A stretch of 64,000 bases of DNA, taken from the NCBI RefSeq assembly GCF_002775205.1, contig NC_036444.1, positions 5,870,501-5,934,500 on the forward strand, read 5' to 3'. Shown here piece by piece: positions 35,061 to 48,500 of this stretch. This DNA comes from Xiphophorus maculatus (taxonomy: Eukaryota; Chordata; Actinopteri; Cyprinodontiformes; Poeciliidae). The notes beneath the pieces were generated by a model. It saw nothing but the letters and a program-made list of their open reading frames with translations. It was not told the DNA's origin and did not search any database. Every line of letters begins with the position of its first letter. The first letter of the stretch is position 1. The position numbers and the translations under genes were made by a program.

Positions 35061-37601
35061 TACTAGAGTTAAACTTTTTTTTTCCAGATAATATTTCTAA
35101 CACACTTAAAATGTTTAAGTTCAGTCTCTTACAAAGTATTCATTTCCCACTTCAAATATTGTTTTGAATAAACACAAATCAATTTTTTCTTTCTTTCTTG
35201 CTATCAAACTTAGAGGGTCAACTAAAATGCCCTGGGGTCAGCACCAGCTCCACCTTTGTCAAAGGTGGTTTCAGTCATGAAAGGGCTTTCAGTTCACAAG
35301 AGGGGATTGGTCCTTTGGTGGTTGCTAGGCAACTGTATCAGTATCATTCTTGCAAGTCAAGAGGAGCTGGTGGGGATGCCGAGACGACATGCAAGGGTAT
35401 CTTCAAATCTGTAAGGAATGCTGGGTTCTCCTGCTTAAAGTGGGATCTGTCAACAGCTTCTTTGTGGATCTTGAACTGGAATTTCAGAAAAGTCTTTGCT
35501 GGAATTTTGAATTATTTCTGGGAATAAAATGGAACCTAAAACGCTCAGATGATGTCTTTGATATGGCGATGATTTGATTTCCCTTTTTAACCTGTGAATA
35601 GGGCACAGCTGGTGATTTTACAACATCAAAGAGGTTTTAGGTAGAGAATCAGCAAGCTGTTTATTCAGCAGATGTTTGGCCATTCATTCCCACTGAATCA
35701 TCCGTTTCAGGAATATAAAACAATAATTTAAAAAAGCAAACAGGGGGAGGTCACCTCTGCTTTTTCTGACATTTATTTTATCCTCATTTAGCAAATATGA
35801 AGCAATTTTATTCATGTTTTCACAAATGCCTTTTTTAAATTTTGGTTTGCAAATTCTGCAAATATTGTTGAATATGTCTTTAATGATGTGATTTGCCATA
35901 AATTGTCCACTTTTGGTTAATGGTGAATGTAATAATCAGAGGTCAATTCAGCTGTTGAAAATGTAATAAACTAAACCATTTCCACTGCAACAAGGCTTTA
36001 TTGAAAAAGTAGCTTCTGCAAATGGTTTTTCCATTATACTAAATAACAATATTGGAGTGACTAAGGATAAAACCCACAGTTAGCTCAGTCATAAACATGA
36101 GTTATGCTAATGCTAAACACCAAAATGCTATTAAGCAGAAGGTGATGCTAACGTGCAGAATTCAACCACATAGATACCCACCATGCGTCAACACGCGTTA
36201 CAACATGGCGCATCGCCCTCAGCATGGTCAGATCTGTGACTGCACACCTTCCTGTGTGGTTGAAATTCAGGAAGCGGTTGTTTGGAGCAGACGTTTCACA
36301 CACAGTTTCAGTTTGTGAGGTGTTGAATTTTATTAACTTTGCTGCCTAATCATTCAGTCAGAAATCATTCAGGATGCCAGGAGATTTTAAACTGTTTTAG
36401 ATGCATCGTGGGTAGAGAATAAGCATCATTTGCTTTTTGAGAAATAATAATTTAGGGGAAGCAAAGTTAGCAAAAATGCTAAAGTGCTAAAGGAACAATT
36501 AGCTCTGCTATTAGCTGACGTTTTCCAGTAACAACAATCAATCATGGAGATAAAGCGACATTAATTTTCCTTTTAAAAGTTGTAAGCAGTTTTGACAAAA
36601 GAAATTTGCTCATTGTTATTTGTTCTCTGGAAATCAGTTTAAGACATTTGATCATAAATTATGAATTCTCTTCCTGGAATATATGCTGCTCTGTTTGGAA
36701 TGACACTTTGTCTGGAAGGTCATTTGTGAAACTATACGTTATGTAGCCCACACAGCCATGTCTTGGGTCCATTATTAAGCACCGTAATTATGCCATCATG
36801 TGTTCGTGGTGTACATTTTCTGCAACGCCTTTTAATACATGTTCACAGCCAGTCTTTGAATCTTTAATGTGTCCATTATCATTATTTTCTTAGCTGACTG
36901 GAGAAATGGTGAAGAGCTTTTATCTCCCGCAGCATGGAGGTTAAAAGCAAAAGGTTTTTCTTATACATGCAACAAAAGCCAGTTTTGGATTTGTATTAAC
37001 CAGAGATGGTGGGTCATTTATCTTGGTAAAAAGCTGTTTTAATCGTAAAGCTAACAGTTGTTTCCCTCTTTCCTGAGGCGAAAACTCTGTTAGACATTTT
37101 TCTTATCGCTGGAAATAAAGTTCAATAACTGCCCTTGTTTTTCCTCTCAAGGCCGCTACCCCGTGGCGGCGGCATCGATTTTTGGCTGCCCCTTTGTGTG
37201 CATGAGTGCACTCATGTTGGCACAGGCCTTTTAGCCTCCCCTTTAATTATGGGGCAGCTTATTGAGTCAGCATTGATCTCTCCTGGTGTAACTATTGCTT
37301 GTACCTGTTTAAATCCAAAAGGCAGTGTTTATGCTTCTCGACGGTGCCATTGTGATAACAACAGGGCAAACATCCAAGGAATCCTCTGTATCATTATTTT
37401 CTAAATAAACTCGGTATGCAGCTAAGTAAACAATTGAAGCAACTGAAATGCTATTTTTGCATCAGAGAAATCAAAAACAATGTTCTTTGTAATAAAGAAG
37501 CTCTTAGCTGAACTTTAATCTGTTTAATCACAGAAACATGTTGGCATAAGGTGAGAAAAAATAGCAAATGATGAAAGAACCGCTCAGATAAAGACAAACA
37601 A
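35061..37601. other. No recognised gene; possible regulatory DNA
   Basis: 35200-35480 is GC-richer and has an X-box-like gttgctaggcaac (35321-35333). 36660-36960 and 37090-37400 (cgtggcggcggcatcgattt, tttaattatggggcagctta) look like conserved non-coding DNA, not tested. Confidence 0.35.
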
Positions 37602-37735
37602 ATATATATATGTGTATATGTATATACCAGCACTGATGACTTTTTATATATATATCTATATATATCTATATATATATATAGATATATATATAAAAAGTCA
37701 TCAGTGCTGGTATATACATATACACATATATATAT
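37602..37735. repeat. 134-bp palindrome with 64-bp arms
   Basis: Arms 37602-37665 and 37672-37735 are exact reverse complements; each has (TA)n flanking ccagcactgatgac (left) or gtcatcagtgctgg (right). A third copy of agtcatcagtgctggt lies at about 39063-39078, beyond the hAT element. Confidence 0.85.
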
Positions 37736-37736
37736 G

Positions 37737-39025
37737 TAGGCCTGTCGCAATAAACGATAAATCGATTAATCGTACGATAAATTAAAACTATCGACGTCAT
37801 TTCAATTATCGGCATTATCGTCTCTTCCGTCCTTTTTCTCTTTCTGTTGATGACACCGAATGAAAAAAGGCTCAACTCCGGTGCTCTCCACTGACCCTCC
37901 CTTCCTCATTTCCTTAGTGTAAAGCCCAGCGCACACGACACGATCTTAGAGCTGTCAGCCGATTGTCGGCCCAATTTTAAAACCTGACAGACCACACATT
38001 AGCCGACAGAAATCCTAGGTATAACGGTTCGATCGGGTTCGTTCCTGCCGTGTGGTGTCCAACAATGGGCACAAAATAATGGCTACAAGTCCAGTGAACT
38101 AATTTTAAAACCAGGTATTAATCAATGCTTTACTACAATCTACCTGCAATGCGTCTAGCTAGTGTCAGCGTAAAGTCCTGACTGAATGAAAATCATTATA
38201 ACCTATTTACGTCAGTTAAGGAAGAACAGCTGAAAAGTTACCGGGTTTGTCAACTGCGGTAGCGATTTCGCTCCAACTCCTCCCGTTGTCATTTCTATAT
38301 TCTTTGCATGTTGAATAAACATTAATATTGTTTCCACATATCATCTCCGATGTCCGCTGGACTTCGGGTTGCGCCGTGTCAGCTGTTTGGGATTCCCCTC
38401 AGTAATTTCCCCTCAGAAAACACGGAGGAGAATCCGCGCTTTCTGATTGGCTGCCTGTCACATTCAACAGGCTGTGTTAACGATCCCAGTGGGGAAAACC
38501 TGATTTAGATCGGAGCGGCAACGGCGATCTACCGTAACACACCACACAATCTTAGAGAGACCAACTTTCTAAGATTGTCATAAGGGGAAAAATAGGAGCA
38601 AAAAATCATGTAGTGTGAACTATTGCATCAGGTAGTCGATGTGCCCATCTTCTCTATTTAAATCTAATTATTACTGAAGGGCAACATAATATACAGACTT
38701 CATAATCTGCAGTCTTTTGGTTGAATGCAGTATTTATTTCCACTTTGGCTTTATGCTGTTTAGATGTTATCAAGTACATTTTTTGTTAATGGAGACTGAG
38801 AATCCATTTTGTTTTTGGTTGTTTTGTTTATTTTGTTTATCAGCTCCAGGGTTAAATATTCTTTTGAGAATAAAGTGTATCTATCTTTGGCAGGAAATCG
38901 CATGCATTATTACGTAATTTCCATTAAATCAGTGTAAAAAGGTCTTCAGACAATATTATCGTTTATCGCAATAATTTTTTGAGACAATTAATCGCTCAGC
39001 AAAATTTGCTATCGTGACAGGCCTA
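37737..39025. mobile_element. hAT-type element, 1,289 bp, perfect 8-bp target duplication
   Basis: The ends TAGGCCTGTCGC and GTGACAGGCCTA are inverted repeats, flanked by TATATATG on both sides (37729-37736 and 39026-39033). The subterminal parts carry cgataaatcgattaatcg and atcgtttatcgcaataa. The interior from about 37920 to 38640 (cagcgcacacgacacgatc, then caatcttagagagacc and ctttctaagattg) has its own inverted motifs and may be a second nested element. No transposase frame is seen. Confidence 0.8.
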
Positions 39026-39027
39026 TA

Positions 39028-39066
<39 letters not shown>

Positions 39067-39400
39067 ATCAGTGCTGGTCATAACCTGGGCACAATTTAAC
39101 ATTTCTGCATTAGGGATGTTTTTTGTTTTCATTCGCTTTGAACTATAATAATAAAATTTACCAGAAGTAAACAATAAATCTCACGTCAACACATCTGATG
39201 GTCTTCATTAAGACCGTTACAGGCAGAAATGAAACTACTTTCACTACTTCCTTGACTGTTGCCTATGTTTGGAAGAGTCCTATTATGTAATTCTTGCATA
39301 ACTAAAGTCCTGAAGTTGTTTCTTCTAGATTGGTAGGTACTGGTTCCTTACTCCTTACTTTTTTCCCAACCATTCACAGCAGTTTTTCTCTCTGTTCCAG

Positions 39401-39409
39401 GTGTGCACC
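39401..39409 (+). other. tp53i11: tp53i11 5' UTR portion of the first coding exon
   Basis: Nine bases (gtgtgcacc) lie between the splice acceptor and the ATG. This gives an initiation context of gcaccATGt, with a suboptimal C at -3 and T at +4. The short leader shows that transcription starts in an exon further upstream. Confidence 0.85.
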
Positions 39410-39538
39410 ATGTCATCTAAAAGTCACCCTCCGCTCATGAAGAAGCACAGTCAGACGGACCTGATCAGCCGTCTAAAGAGCCGGAAGATCCTCGGGGTTG
39501 GTGGCGAGGACGATGACGGGGAAGTGCACCGCTCCAAG
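39410..39538 (+). CDS. tp53i11: tp53i11 coding exon 1 (residues 1-43)
   Basis: The acceptor tctgttccag ends at 39400, so the exon begins at 39401 with nine 5'-UTR bases before the ATG at 39410. The donor follows AAG at 39539 (gttggg, a weak but usable GT). It ends in phase 0 and carries the cytosolic-looking basic and acidic N-terminal region, with no hydrophobic segment. Confidence 0.95.
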
Positions 39539-42500
39539 GTTGGGACGTTCACACCAAAAGCGAGTTTATTAGGACGAGAAACGGCTGCAGCTAGCGATTA
39601 TTCTGATAATCAATCAATCGATTAAAAAAATAGGCACATTCTGCTGGTTTTTGTTTTAAATATTTTCTGTACAGTATTAGAAACATATCTGACTATTTTT
39701 GGATTAACCGATTAAAGATGCATTTTTATGTAAAATTGACATTTTTGAGCTTTACAAAAATATCAAAAACAAATTTGATGCCTTGATTTTTCCACGAATG
39801 TTTGAGGAATTTTTTAATCTCCATGGCAACCACTAATCAGCTGTGCAAAACACCTGGTGGGACCAAGCCCCGCCTTCGAGGTCAAAGCTCCTCCCCCACT
39901 CAGCTCCTTCAGACTAGCCAGAAGCAATTAGCAAACACCTGGTGGAACTGAGCTTCTGCTGATCTCATTATAGGAGCTACTTATGAAACTCTGGTAAAAA
40001 AAAACAAACAAACAAAAAAAAACGTTATAGGGTTAATAGAGGAGCCATGTTGTGATGACTTCCTGAAGGCGGAGTTTCAAAAAGAGCAGGCGCTTCTTAA
40101 AGAGACAGAGGCTCAAATTCAAGGCATTCAGTTACAAGTTATATTTGATATATTTAATTTCAATTTTATAACAACTCAAGGAAACATAGTTGCTTGATTG
40201 TGCTATAAAATGACACCATGAGACTGGAAAACACGTAATACTGACTCTTAAAGAATTAGATTGGAAATGTTGCCTAAAACCACTGGGTGAAGCTAAAACT
40301 ATACCACTTACTTACAAAGGATTTTCTTATTTTAATCTTAAATGCAAAATGTAAATAAAACTCTGGGAAAAGCTAAGAGCCCATTAAAACCTGCTGAAAA
40401 CATTAGCTTTGTGGTTTCTAAATGAATATCAACTTGTTTTCTTTACACTATTTGAGGTCTGAAAGCATCTTTTTATTATTTTGACCATTTCTTATTTTCT
40501 CCAAATAATCAATCAAATCAATCAAACTTTATTTGTATAGCACATTTCAGCAGCAAGGCATTTCAAAGTGCTTTACATCATTACAAACACAGAAACACAA
40601 AGCAACATAGAATCAACAATCAAAACACAGCATTAAGTCAGATTCCATCAATAAATTTGTAATTGATTACATTTCAAATACAATTCTAAACAGGTGGGTT
40701 TTTAGTCGAGATTTAAAAGAAGTCAGTGTTTCAGCTGTTTTACAGTTTTCTGGAAGTTTGTTCCAGATTTGTGGTGCATAGATGCTGAAAGCTGCTTCTC
40801 CTCGTTAAAAAAATAAAAACGACTACCAGTAGTAAATAGTTCATGGAATAGAAGAACAAGGTTAATTTTACTCAGACATATAAAAAGTAAAATCGGAGAA
40901 CTGATCATTTTAACTGGTCTCTTAATTTTTTCCAGAATTGTGTATTTTGTAGAGTTTTGACTTAACTGCTGCTTTGAGTTTATTGTTTCTTCAGGAAATT
41001 ACCTATTTGAGTCGCGTTTTTTAAAATACTAAATTAGCTGATTCAGTAACTGATTCGTCACCACTAACCCGATGAATCGCCTCAGCCCCTACAAACAGCT
41101 CTGCTATAAATGAAGCCATTCAGTTAAACTGCCATTAGTCCAGCAGTGCATAAAGAAAAGTGCCAGATGCCGATATTAACCCACAGAGGAGTTCTGGATT
41201 CCTCTTAAAAGCCGCAGTGGGCTGTTAATTGGCTCGTCTCTGTCGTGGGCTTTCGCCTCTCATGCTTCAGGGAATCTGGATCACGTAATGCTCTGGGCTC
41301 GTGCAGCTCCGCTGAGATATGGCCGGCTCCCCCGGGAGGCCGCCAGCCCGTTTCATCTCACGTGTTAGATTACTTCCTCTTGTGTTTATGTCCGTACTTA
41401 TGGACAATGCAAACCAAAACATAATGGCTCCCATGCTGGTTTGTTCAAACAGAGGCGGAATATTTTGATTTCATGCCATAGCTGCAGGTTGTGGGTCATT
41501 TCTCTCCTTCCAAAGGACTCAAATATCACAGTTTTTATCTTTTTTTTTTAAATGTAAGATTTCATCGCTGTGCGTGGCCACAGCAGACAGCTCTGCTCTG
41601 AAATATTAATCAGGGAAGCGAGCGAAGGGAACAGAGCAGAAGGGAGCAGGCATACGGCGGCAGCTGATAGCTTGTGATGAGATGTCAGCCCCCTTTTCTC
41701 AGCCCTGCTGAATGTTTGTTTTCTCTCTCAATGTTTTAGCACGGAGCCTAACCCAGACATCTGTCACACAAATCTCTTTCAGCGAGCGCGGTAGTGAAAA
41801 CAGACGCATTTAAATAAATTCACTTACAACAGCGATGCATCTCTCCGTTTCTGACACAGACTATTATTTGATTAGACACAAACTCTTCAGCACTGACTGG
41901 GTAAAACAAGAGCAGCAGGAATTACCAGTAAATCTTTATTTTTATGTGGTTGGTACTAGGAACGCACCGATCCACGTTTTTCAGTTTTGATACCGATATC
42001 TGAAGTTGGTATCAGCCGATACCGATTGGATCCAGAAAAACAGCAAAATTGATTTAAAGTGTTTCTTTTATTTTACACACAGACAAAAATGTACTGAATT
42101 ACAAATTTAGTACAGCAGTAAAGCAATCTTAAATGCACCAAGAGCTTCACTAGCTTGGTCATTCGTGTAAAAACAACTTTAACTTATTTAGTCAGTTCCG
42201 TTAGGAGTAGGACAGACGATGTTAAATAAATAATAAAGAAACTGGAACTAATAAAAACAACAAGTTGACTACGTGGGTCAAACTGCAACAAACCTTTTGT
42301 TCACAAAATTAAATTATTAAATATAATGTAAAATAAATAAAGCATAAAGTCGCTCAGAGCACAGAGCATAGAATTATACTGAATAGATCTGCTCTTATGG
42401 GTCAGGCACATTGTCACCAATACCTGATCTAGAATTTCTTTCAATATCAGTACCGATACCGATATTGATATTGATAAAAAAAAGTTCTAGTTCGTTCTAG

Positions 42501-45500
42501 TTTCAGTTATAACAAAACGTTTTTCTCACATTACAAGTGAAATGATCTGCCAGTGGAACTAGAACTTTTTCATCAGTATTGAGGAATTATTTACTTAAAA
42601 CAAGCTGCTACATCTTTATAAAAGTTATTTCTAATTTAGACGTCTTATTTCTAGGTGCCCTTCAATATTTGCTCTAGAAACGAGACCAAAAGTTCTTGGT
42701 TAGATTGTGTGTGGAGTGAATTGTTTTGTCGTCGTTCTTGTGTGGGCAAGAGACCCATGGGATCGAATCTAAAAGTAAACGGCTAGCTTAAGTTATAGAC
42801 TAAAGGAAACGGTTGGACTTGACCTTGTGGGACCCATAAACAAAGGAGGGAAGTGCGGCCTGCTGACCGTCTCTTCCTGACGTCTTCACTGATAAGAGTA
42901 ACAGCAGATACTTTAACAAAGACAGCTCAGGAGCATTGGTAGTGTTGAATCGCCAGGCTCTGTTGCTTGTCCTGTCTATTGTTACCAACGGCTCCATTGA
43001 CCCTAACAATGTACTGCTTTAGCGCTATGGTGCTGTAGCAACAAACAAGCCTTGAGTCAAGCCCTCATCATACTCCGTACCATAAATGTTTTGTGAATAC
43101 TCTTCAACCTTGGCTGTTTGACTGGCACACATGAAATAGTGACTGCTGTCGACCTGCTTAATGTGAAAACACTGGCAGTGACTCACTGTGGCCTCTGTGT
43201 GTTTTATTGGTACTTTATGTTCAGTACAAACACAAACGACTTTATGGTTTTAAGATATTTTGAAAATGTTTCTATCAGCTCTGCACTAGGCCTGTTGCAA
43301 TAAATCAATTAACCGCATGATAAATTAAATTGTGCTCAATAATTTGCATGATTTATCCTTTTTTCTCTCTTTCTGCCAAACACTGGATGGTAAAAGTCTG
43401 GTGCTTTGGTCTCAAATAGATCTTTTTTGACTTCAGTGTCAATTTTATTTGTTGTTTCTGTTTTGTTTATTTATTTTGGATATTCAAAATGTCTTCAGTG
43501 TTAAATCTTTGTTAGAATTTAAGGTTTATTGATCTTTGAGAGTGTATTCTTGCATTTTTATGCCATTACTATTATGTTACTTGAAAATGGTCTCAAAATT
43601 ACATTATTGTTTATCGCGATAACTTCTGGGACAATTTATTGTCCAGCAAAACTTTATCATGACAGACCTGCTCTGCACATCTAGACATTAAAACTTTGGA
43701 CAATTATTCTTTGTGACACAGTTTAAGCTCAGACTTGGAAGACATTTACCAAGTAGACTTGGTAAAAACCTACTTTTATTTGGTAAAAGGTACCGAGTAC
43801 TCAAGTACCGAGTAACTGATCAAATTATCAGTCATTTAATATTTAAATATTACATATTCAGACCAAAATATAAAGTTATGTCAAGATTTTGGTATTTTAG
43901 GACGGAAATAACTAATTCATTTACTCAGGTAAATGTAACTAGTTTCTACTCGGCTCTGCATCACACCAGCTTTGTTTCGTCCATTTAATTGAATTCCAGT
44001 TCGTTTGTCCAGAAAGTCCAGTTCATTTGGGAAGGTGTGAATACACTTTTAGTTATATTCACCTCTGATCCGGACCAAAGACTCTGGTCCTCCTACAAAC
44101 CTCTGTTTTGTTGTAGTTTGTCGTTTAAAAGCTTTAGAGGATGTGAATATGTTCCTGTGCTCTGACTGTTTTTGAATTATTTTTAATCCTCTGAGTCTCT
44201 GAAACCAGCCAGTTCTTCTCTGGATCTAACCGACTGATGTGAACACGAGCCGTAATTAGGCCCGTTTGCGTCTCTTTCCTGTTTTTCTCTCGCAACCCAG
44301 AGCCATCAGTTAACTCTCAGTCCCCTTTGAGTATTTGTCATGGCGGTCATGAATATTTATGTGTTCCTGTCAAAAACAGCCTCTGGAGCGCGGCACAGGA
44401 AGGCTGATTCACCTGGTCATGTGTTTGCTGCTGGTGCACCGGGACCCACAAACAGGCGCGTCAGCTGCACAGCCAGGAAGGATGTAATGGTTTCTGACTG
44501 AAACTTTTCATCTCGGTAATTTTTAGGTTTTGGCTCCAAGGGACTCCGTTTTTTTTTAAAGCTCCCATTCAAAGATGGCAGCAGCCGCGGGCGAACGTTT
44601 AGAAATAAATCAAAGGGAATGTTTTTCTTGGCTTTCTTGCTTATTTGTAAATTCTTGAAAAACAGCTTCTTGTACATTTAAAGTAATCACTACATAGTCT
44701 CTATCAGGCCGGTCGCAATAAATCAATTAATAGCATGATAAATTAAAACGAGATCAATAATTACCATTGCATGATTCATCGTTTTTCTCCCTTTCTGCCC
44801 AAAAAACTTAAAATGTCTCCCAGTTCCAGCATTAAATGTTAATTAGAATTTAAAGTTTATTGATCTTTAAGGATGTTTTTGCATTATTGTCATGACATTA
44901 CCAGTGAAAATGGTCTCAAAACAACAACATTATCGTTTATCGCCATAACTTCTGCAACAATTTATCGTCCAGCAAAACTTATTATGACAGGCTCAGATGT
45001 GACATTGATCCAAATTTAGATTTAAATTGTAACGTTTCTTCAGCACACTGCAAACACACAAAGTCTTACCAAGTATTTTTTGTAGTTTCTAGTGCAGATA
45101 TCGTAGTACACTTGAAATAAGACAAACTCACTTAAAAGTAACTTTTTAGCAACAAATACAAGCTTGTTTAAATTATTATACTGATAAAAAATTATTAGTT
45201 CCATTGGCAGATTATTTCACTTACAACAAAACATTTTTTCCATGTTTACAAATTAATTTATCTGCCAGTGGAACAAGACGTTTTGATTAATATTAAGGAG
45301 TTATTTACTTAAAATAAGCTCTCATATCATCCTGAAAAGTTACTTTTAAGTTGGTCTTATTTGAACTGATCATCTAGAAAAATTTAGTCTCTTTCCTTTT
45401 ATATAAATCTATTTAAATTGTTTGTGTATAAATATTAAAATATAAATATGAACTAAAGTGCCATTTTTAGCTAAATCCCCTTTTTTGTTGCTCAATTTAT

Positions 45501-48500
45501 TTTTCTGTGCACCTTTCAAGCATCAGTGGACAGATATGCTGCTCCAGTTGTATGTTGGTACAGTGACAATAAAGATTTTATCTTAAATTGTAAAACCCTC
45601 CTCCTTTTGCCTGAGTATCAGAGCTTTTCTTTCAATCACTCTGATGTTTTGCGGTTTTGTCGAACAGAAAATTACTTTCCAATTGATGCTGAGCTCCCAG
45701 TAAACACGGCGAGCCAGAAAGTGATTCATCATTTCTCTCGTGTTGCGTTCTTTATGTATTTTTAGTTTCTGTAATGCCGTCTGACTCCAACGCTGCTCCT
45801 CTTCAGAGACGACGCACTTCAGGATGAAGGAGTCTAATTGATGTTGGAAACTCAGAAAAACGGTTTTCTTTTGTTATGTATGATCTAATGTGTGTTTTCC
45901 CCCCCTAGAGATTATAAAAGTTTAAAAAAATAAACAGGTGGTAGGATTTAAGAAGAGTTGTTGGGGTAAAAACCTGGCTGAGTTTTATTTTTAATTTTTA
46001 ATTTTACTTTCCTTTTTTTTCGGGGGAAGTTTATTTACCCCTTGCCCTTCTGTATCTCAGTCTGAAAAGGAAAATCTAAATTTGTCGGCGCATTTCTGAG
46101 AACATAATTTCCAGTTACTTGTGGACAGAACTTCTGCTCTTTGCAGATAAAAAATAGAAATAATCTTTCTATGCTGAACGTACGGCTCTGCACACAGAAA
46201 ACTCTTAAGTATTTAACAGAGGGAAGCTTAAAAGACGTGTTGTTCATCTCAAACGGATCCTGAATTATCCAGTGGACATGTTTTAGTTTAATTTTTTGTT
46301 TTGAGTCCTTTGGGTTGATCAGAGATGCATCTATTAGAGATCGTGAAACCAATTTCTGAGTTTGTAAAGTTCTGACCTGTAGAAATGGATCACTAGGTCA
46401 TTCTGATTTCTCTTTTGCAAATATTACAGAACAAACGTATTTTTAAACAGATTATTCATGTTAATCTCCTGGCAGTGGTTACTCCACGCCTCCTTGCATT
46501 TGACGAAACAGAGTTTGAATCGGAAATTTCATGTTCTGGCATCGTCTAAAAGATATGAAAGGAAATTCTTGATAACCTTTGACTGAGCTTCCTCAGTATT
46601 GGAGCGTGGCAGCTCACTGTTGGAGAAACATTATGGAACAAAATGTTTGTTAATGTGTTTATCAAATCATTGTAAGGTACCTGGTGCCACGACTGCAGCT
46701 ATTTGGTTTCTCATTCAGGGTATCTGAATTGCTAACATCCAGGAATTACAGTTTTAGGAATTGTGTGTTTGTCTGTTTTCACGTTTTGTTGCATTACATG
46801 CACAAACATTAATGTATTTTACTGCGATGCTGTCCGACTTGCACAGCATAGAGGACAAAATGTGGAGTGGAAGGAAAAAGCAGTCATGGTTTTTACAAAT
46901 GAAAATCAGAAAAACTTGTAATTCCACCTGCAAAATCTTCGTAGTTGTTTTTTAGTAATATGGTCATTGCACTGGATTTAATTAAGAGTAAGAGGGGGAT
47001 AAATGACAATGATTTTTATTTATAAAATCCTTCTACTTTCCAGTTATGTACCAGTCTGTGCCAGTTTATTATATAAAATACCAATAAAACTCATTTTGTG
47101 CTGCAGTGTTTTGGTTTCTCTCCATTCACAACAGAATTCCTCTGGAAGTATTTTTTTTCCAGCTCCAAAGTTTTTTCTTTTTCCTTTTGGCATAGCAACA
47201 GCAACTTGATTTTTCATTAAGAATGCATTGTGCGATGTTATGAGAAACAGGTCATTAAGGAGGTGAGGACTTTCTGAGTCTCCAGTTAGCATAATAATCT
47301 GTTCTTCCTCTCCCCAAGGTTGATTTAAAGTGCTTCTTTTTAAGAGCTGTGCAGCTTTAAGTACAGCTACAGAGTATTTTCCATCCCTGCTTGTCGAGCG
47401 TTATCGGATGCTAAATATCTGGCGAGATATTTGTGATAACATTTCCCCTCTCATCGCTCATTTCCTTTTTTTCTTCCTCTGCTGCCCTGTTTGCTCACAG
47501 ATTAGTCAGATGCTCGGAAACGAGTTGAAGTTTGCAGTGCGAGAGCCGATCGGGTTGAGGTGAGACTTTGAGTGCTCTCTGACTTCACAGCAGAGTTTAG
47601 CACGCTTTTGTTTCCATTTGTTTTAAGACGGATTCATTATGGCATGTTTTTTTTTCCTCTTAGGGTTTGGATTCTCGTCTCTGCTGTGGGTTTCACACTA
47701 ATGGCCATAACGGTAAGCGTTTAAAAGCTCCACGGTTACCTGTAACAATAGACTTTGTTTGAGAAATCTTTATTTTAGATGTAAAAACATTTAGTTTTTA
47801 GACATTTTAGTAAAATATTGTCACATGAACGTCGCCATGTTGTTCACGCTGCAATGCATTCTGGGTAAATAACATATAATAGTCCAACTGCGCTAGCGCC
47901 GTCCAGCCAAAGCAGTGATTAACATTATTAAGCCTTTGCAAATTGAACCAGAGTGGTCCAGGTCCAGTGGCACCGTACTACTGCCTCAAGAGCTCCATTA
48001 GCATTTAAAGAGCTTCCAACGCTCTGGTGGCAGCAGGGTTTAGGCGCTTTGTGGATAAAAACTGTCAGCACTGCATTTATTTTTTTAGCTTGTTAAGGTA
48101 ATGATCCTTTGTCAGTTTTGCTCGTACAAGTGACTCAAAGTCTTCTGGAGAGAAATGTTGAGAGCACAGATTAGGTCCTTTAGAAGTTGTTTGGCTCCAG
48201 CTCTCTTCCACTGCGCTCTTCTTTTTTTTTTCATGTGTCAAATTATCCAGATTCGTGTGGGAAGATATCCAGGTCCAGACAGTGTGGCATTATCTAAAAT
48301 TACACCAGTCAAACACAATATGACAAACAGCAACTCGGGTAAAGTTAGCCTTCCTGTGTTCACTCGGTAGACTCCAGTACAGAATGGACCTAATGACGTC
48401 ATCAACCCAGCAGGTGAAAACATGGCGACGTCCATTGGTGGAAAATATAACAAAAGTTATAATCTTTTTTAAATAATTATGATTGTTGGCGTATCAAAAA

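Larger units (their letters stand above)
39539..47500 (+). other. tp53i11: tp53i11 intron 1 (about 8 kb)
   Basis: It is bounded by gttggg and ttgctcacag. Contents, besides the repeats listed: a gattattctgataatcaatc start (39596) of a further hAT-like repeat; a GC-rich stretch 41120-41760 (gccggctcccccgggaggcc) without coding exon; an unassigned AT-rich remainder. Confidence 0.7.

Noticed and set aside
35198..35577. Open frame of 109 codons and an overlapping one of 75 codons
   Set aside because: The region is GC-richer but the two frames overlap in different phases, neither resembles a known protein and no acceptor/donor pair fits.
1..39400. p53 response element upstream of tp53i11
   Set aside because: I did not find two adjacent RRRCWWGYYY half-sites that I could defend by eye; a matrix scan would be needed.
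39401..39409. Upstream GTG as an alternative start
   Set aside because: These bases directly follow the splice acceptor and the ATG at 39410 aligns with the family N-terminus.
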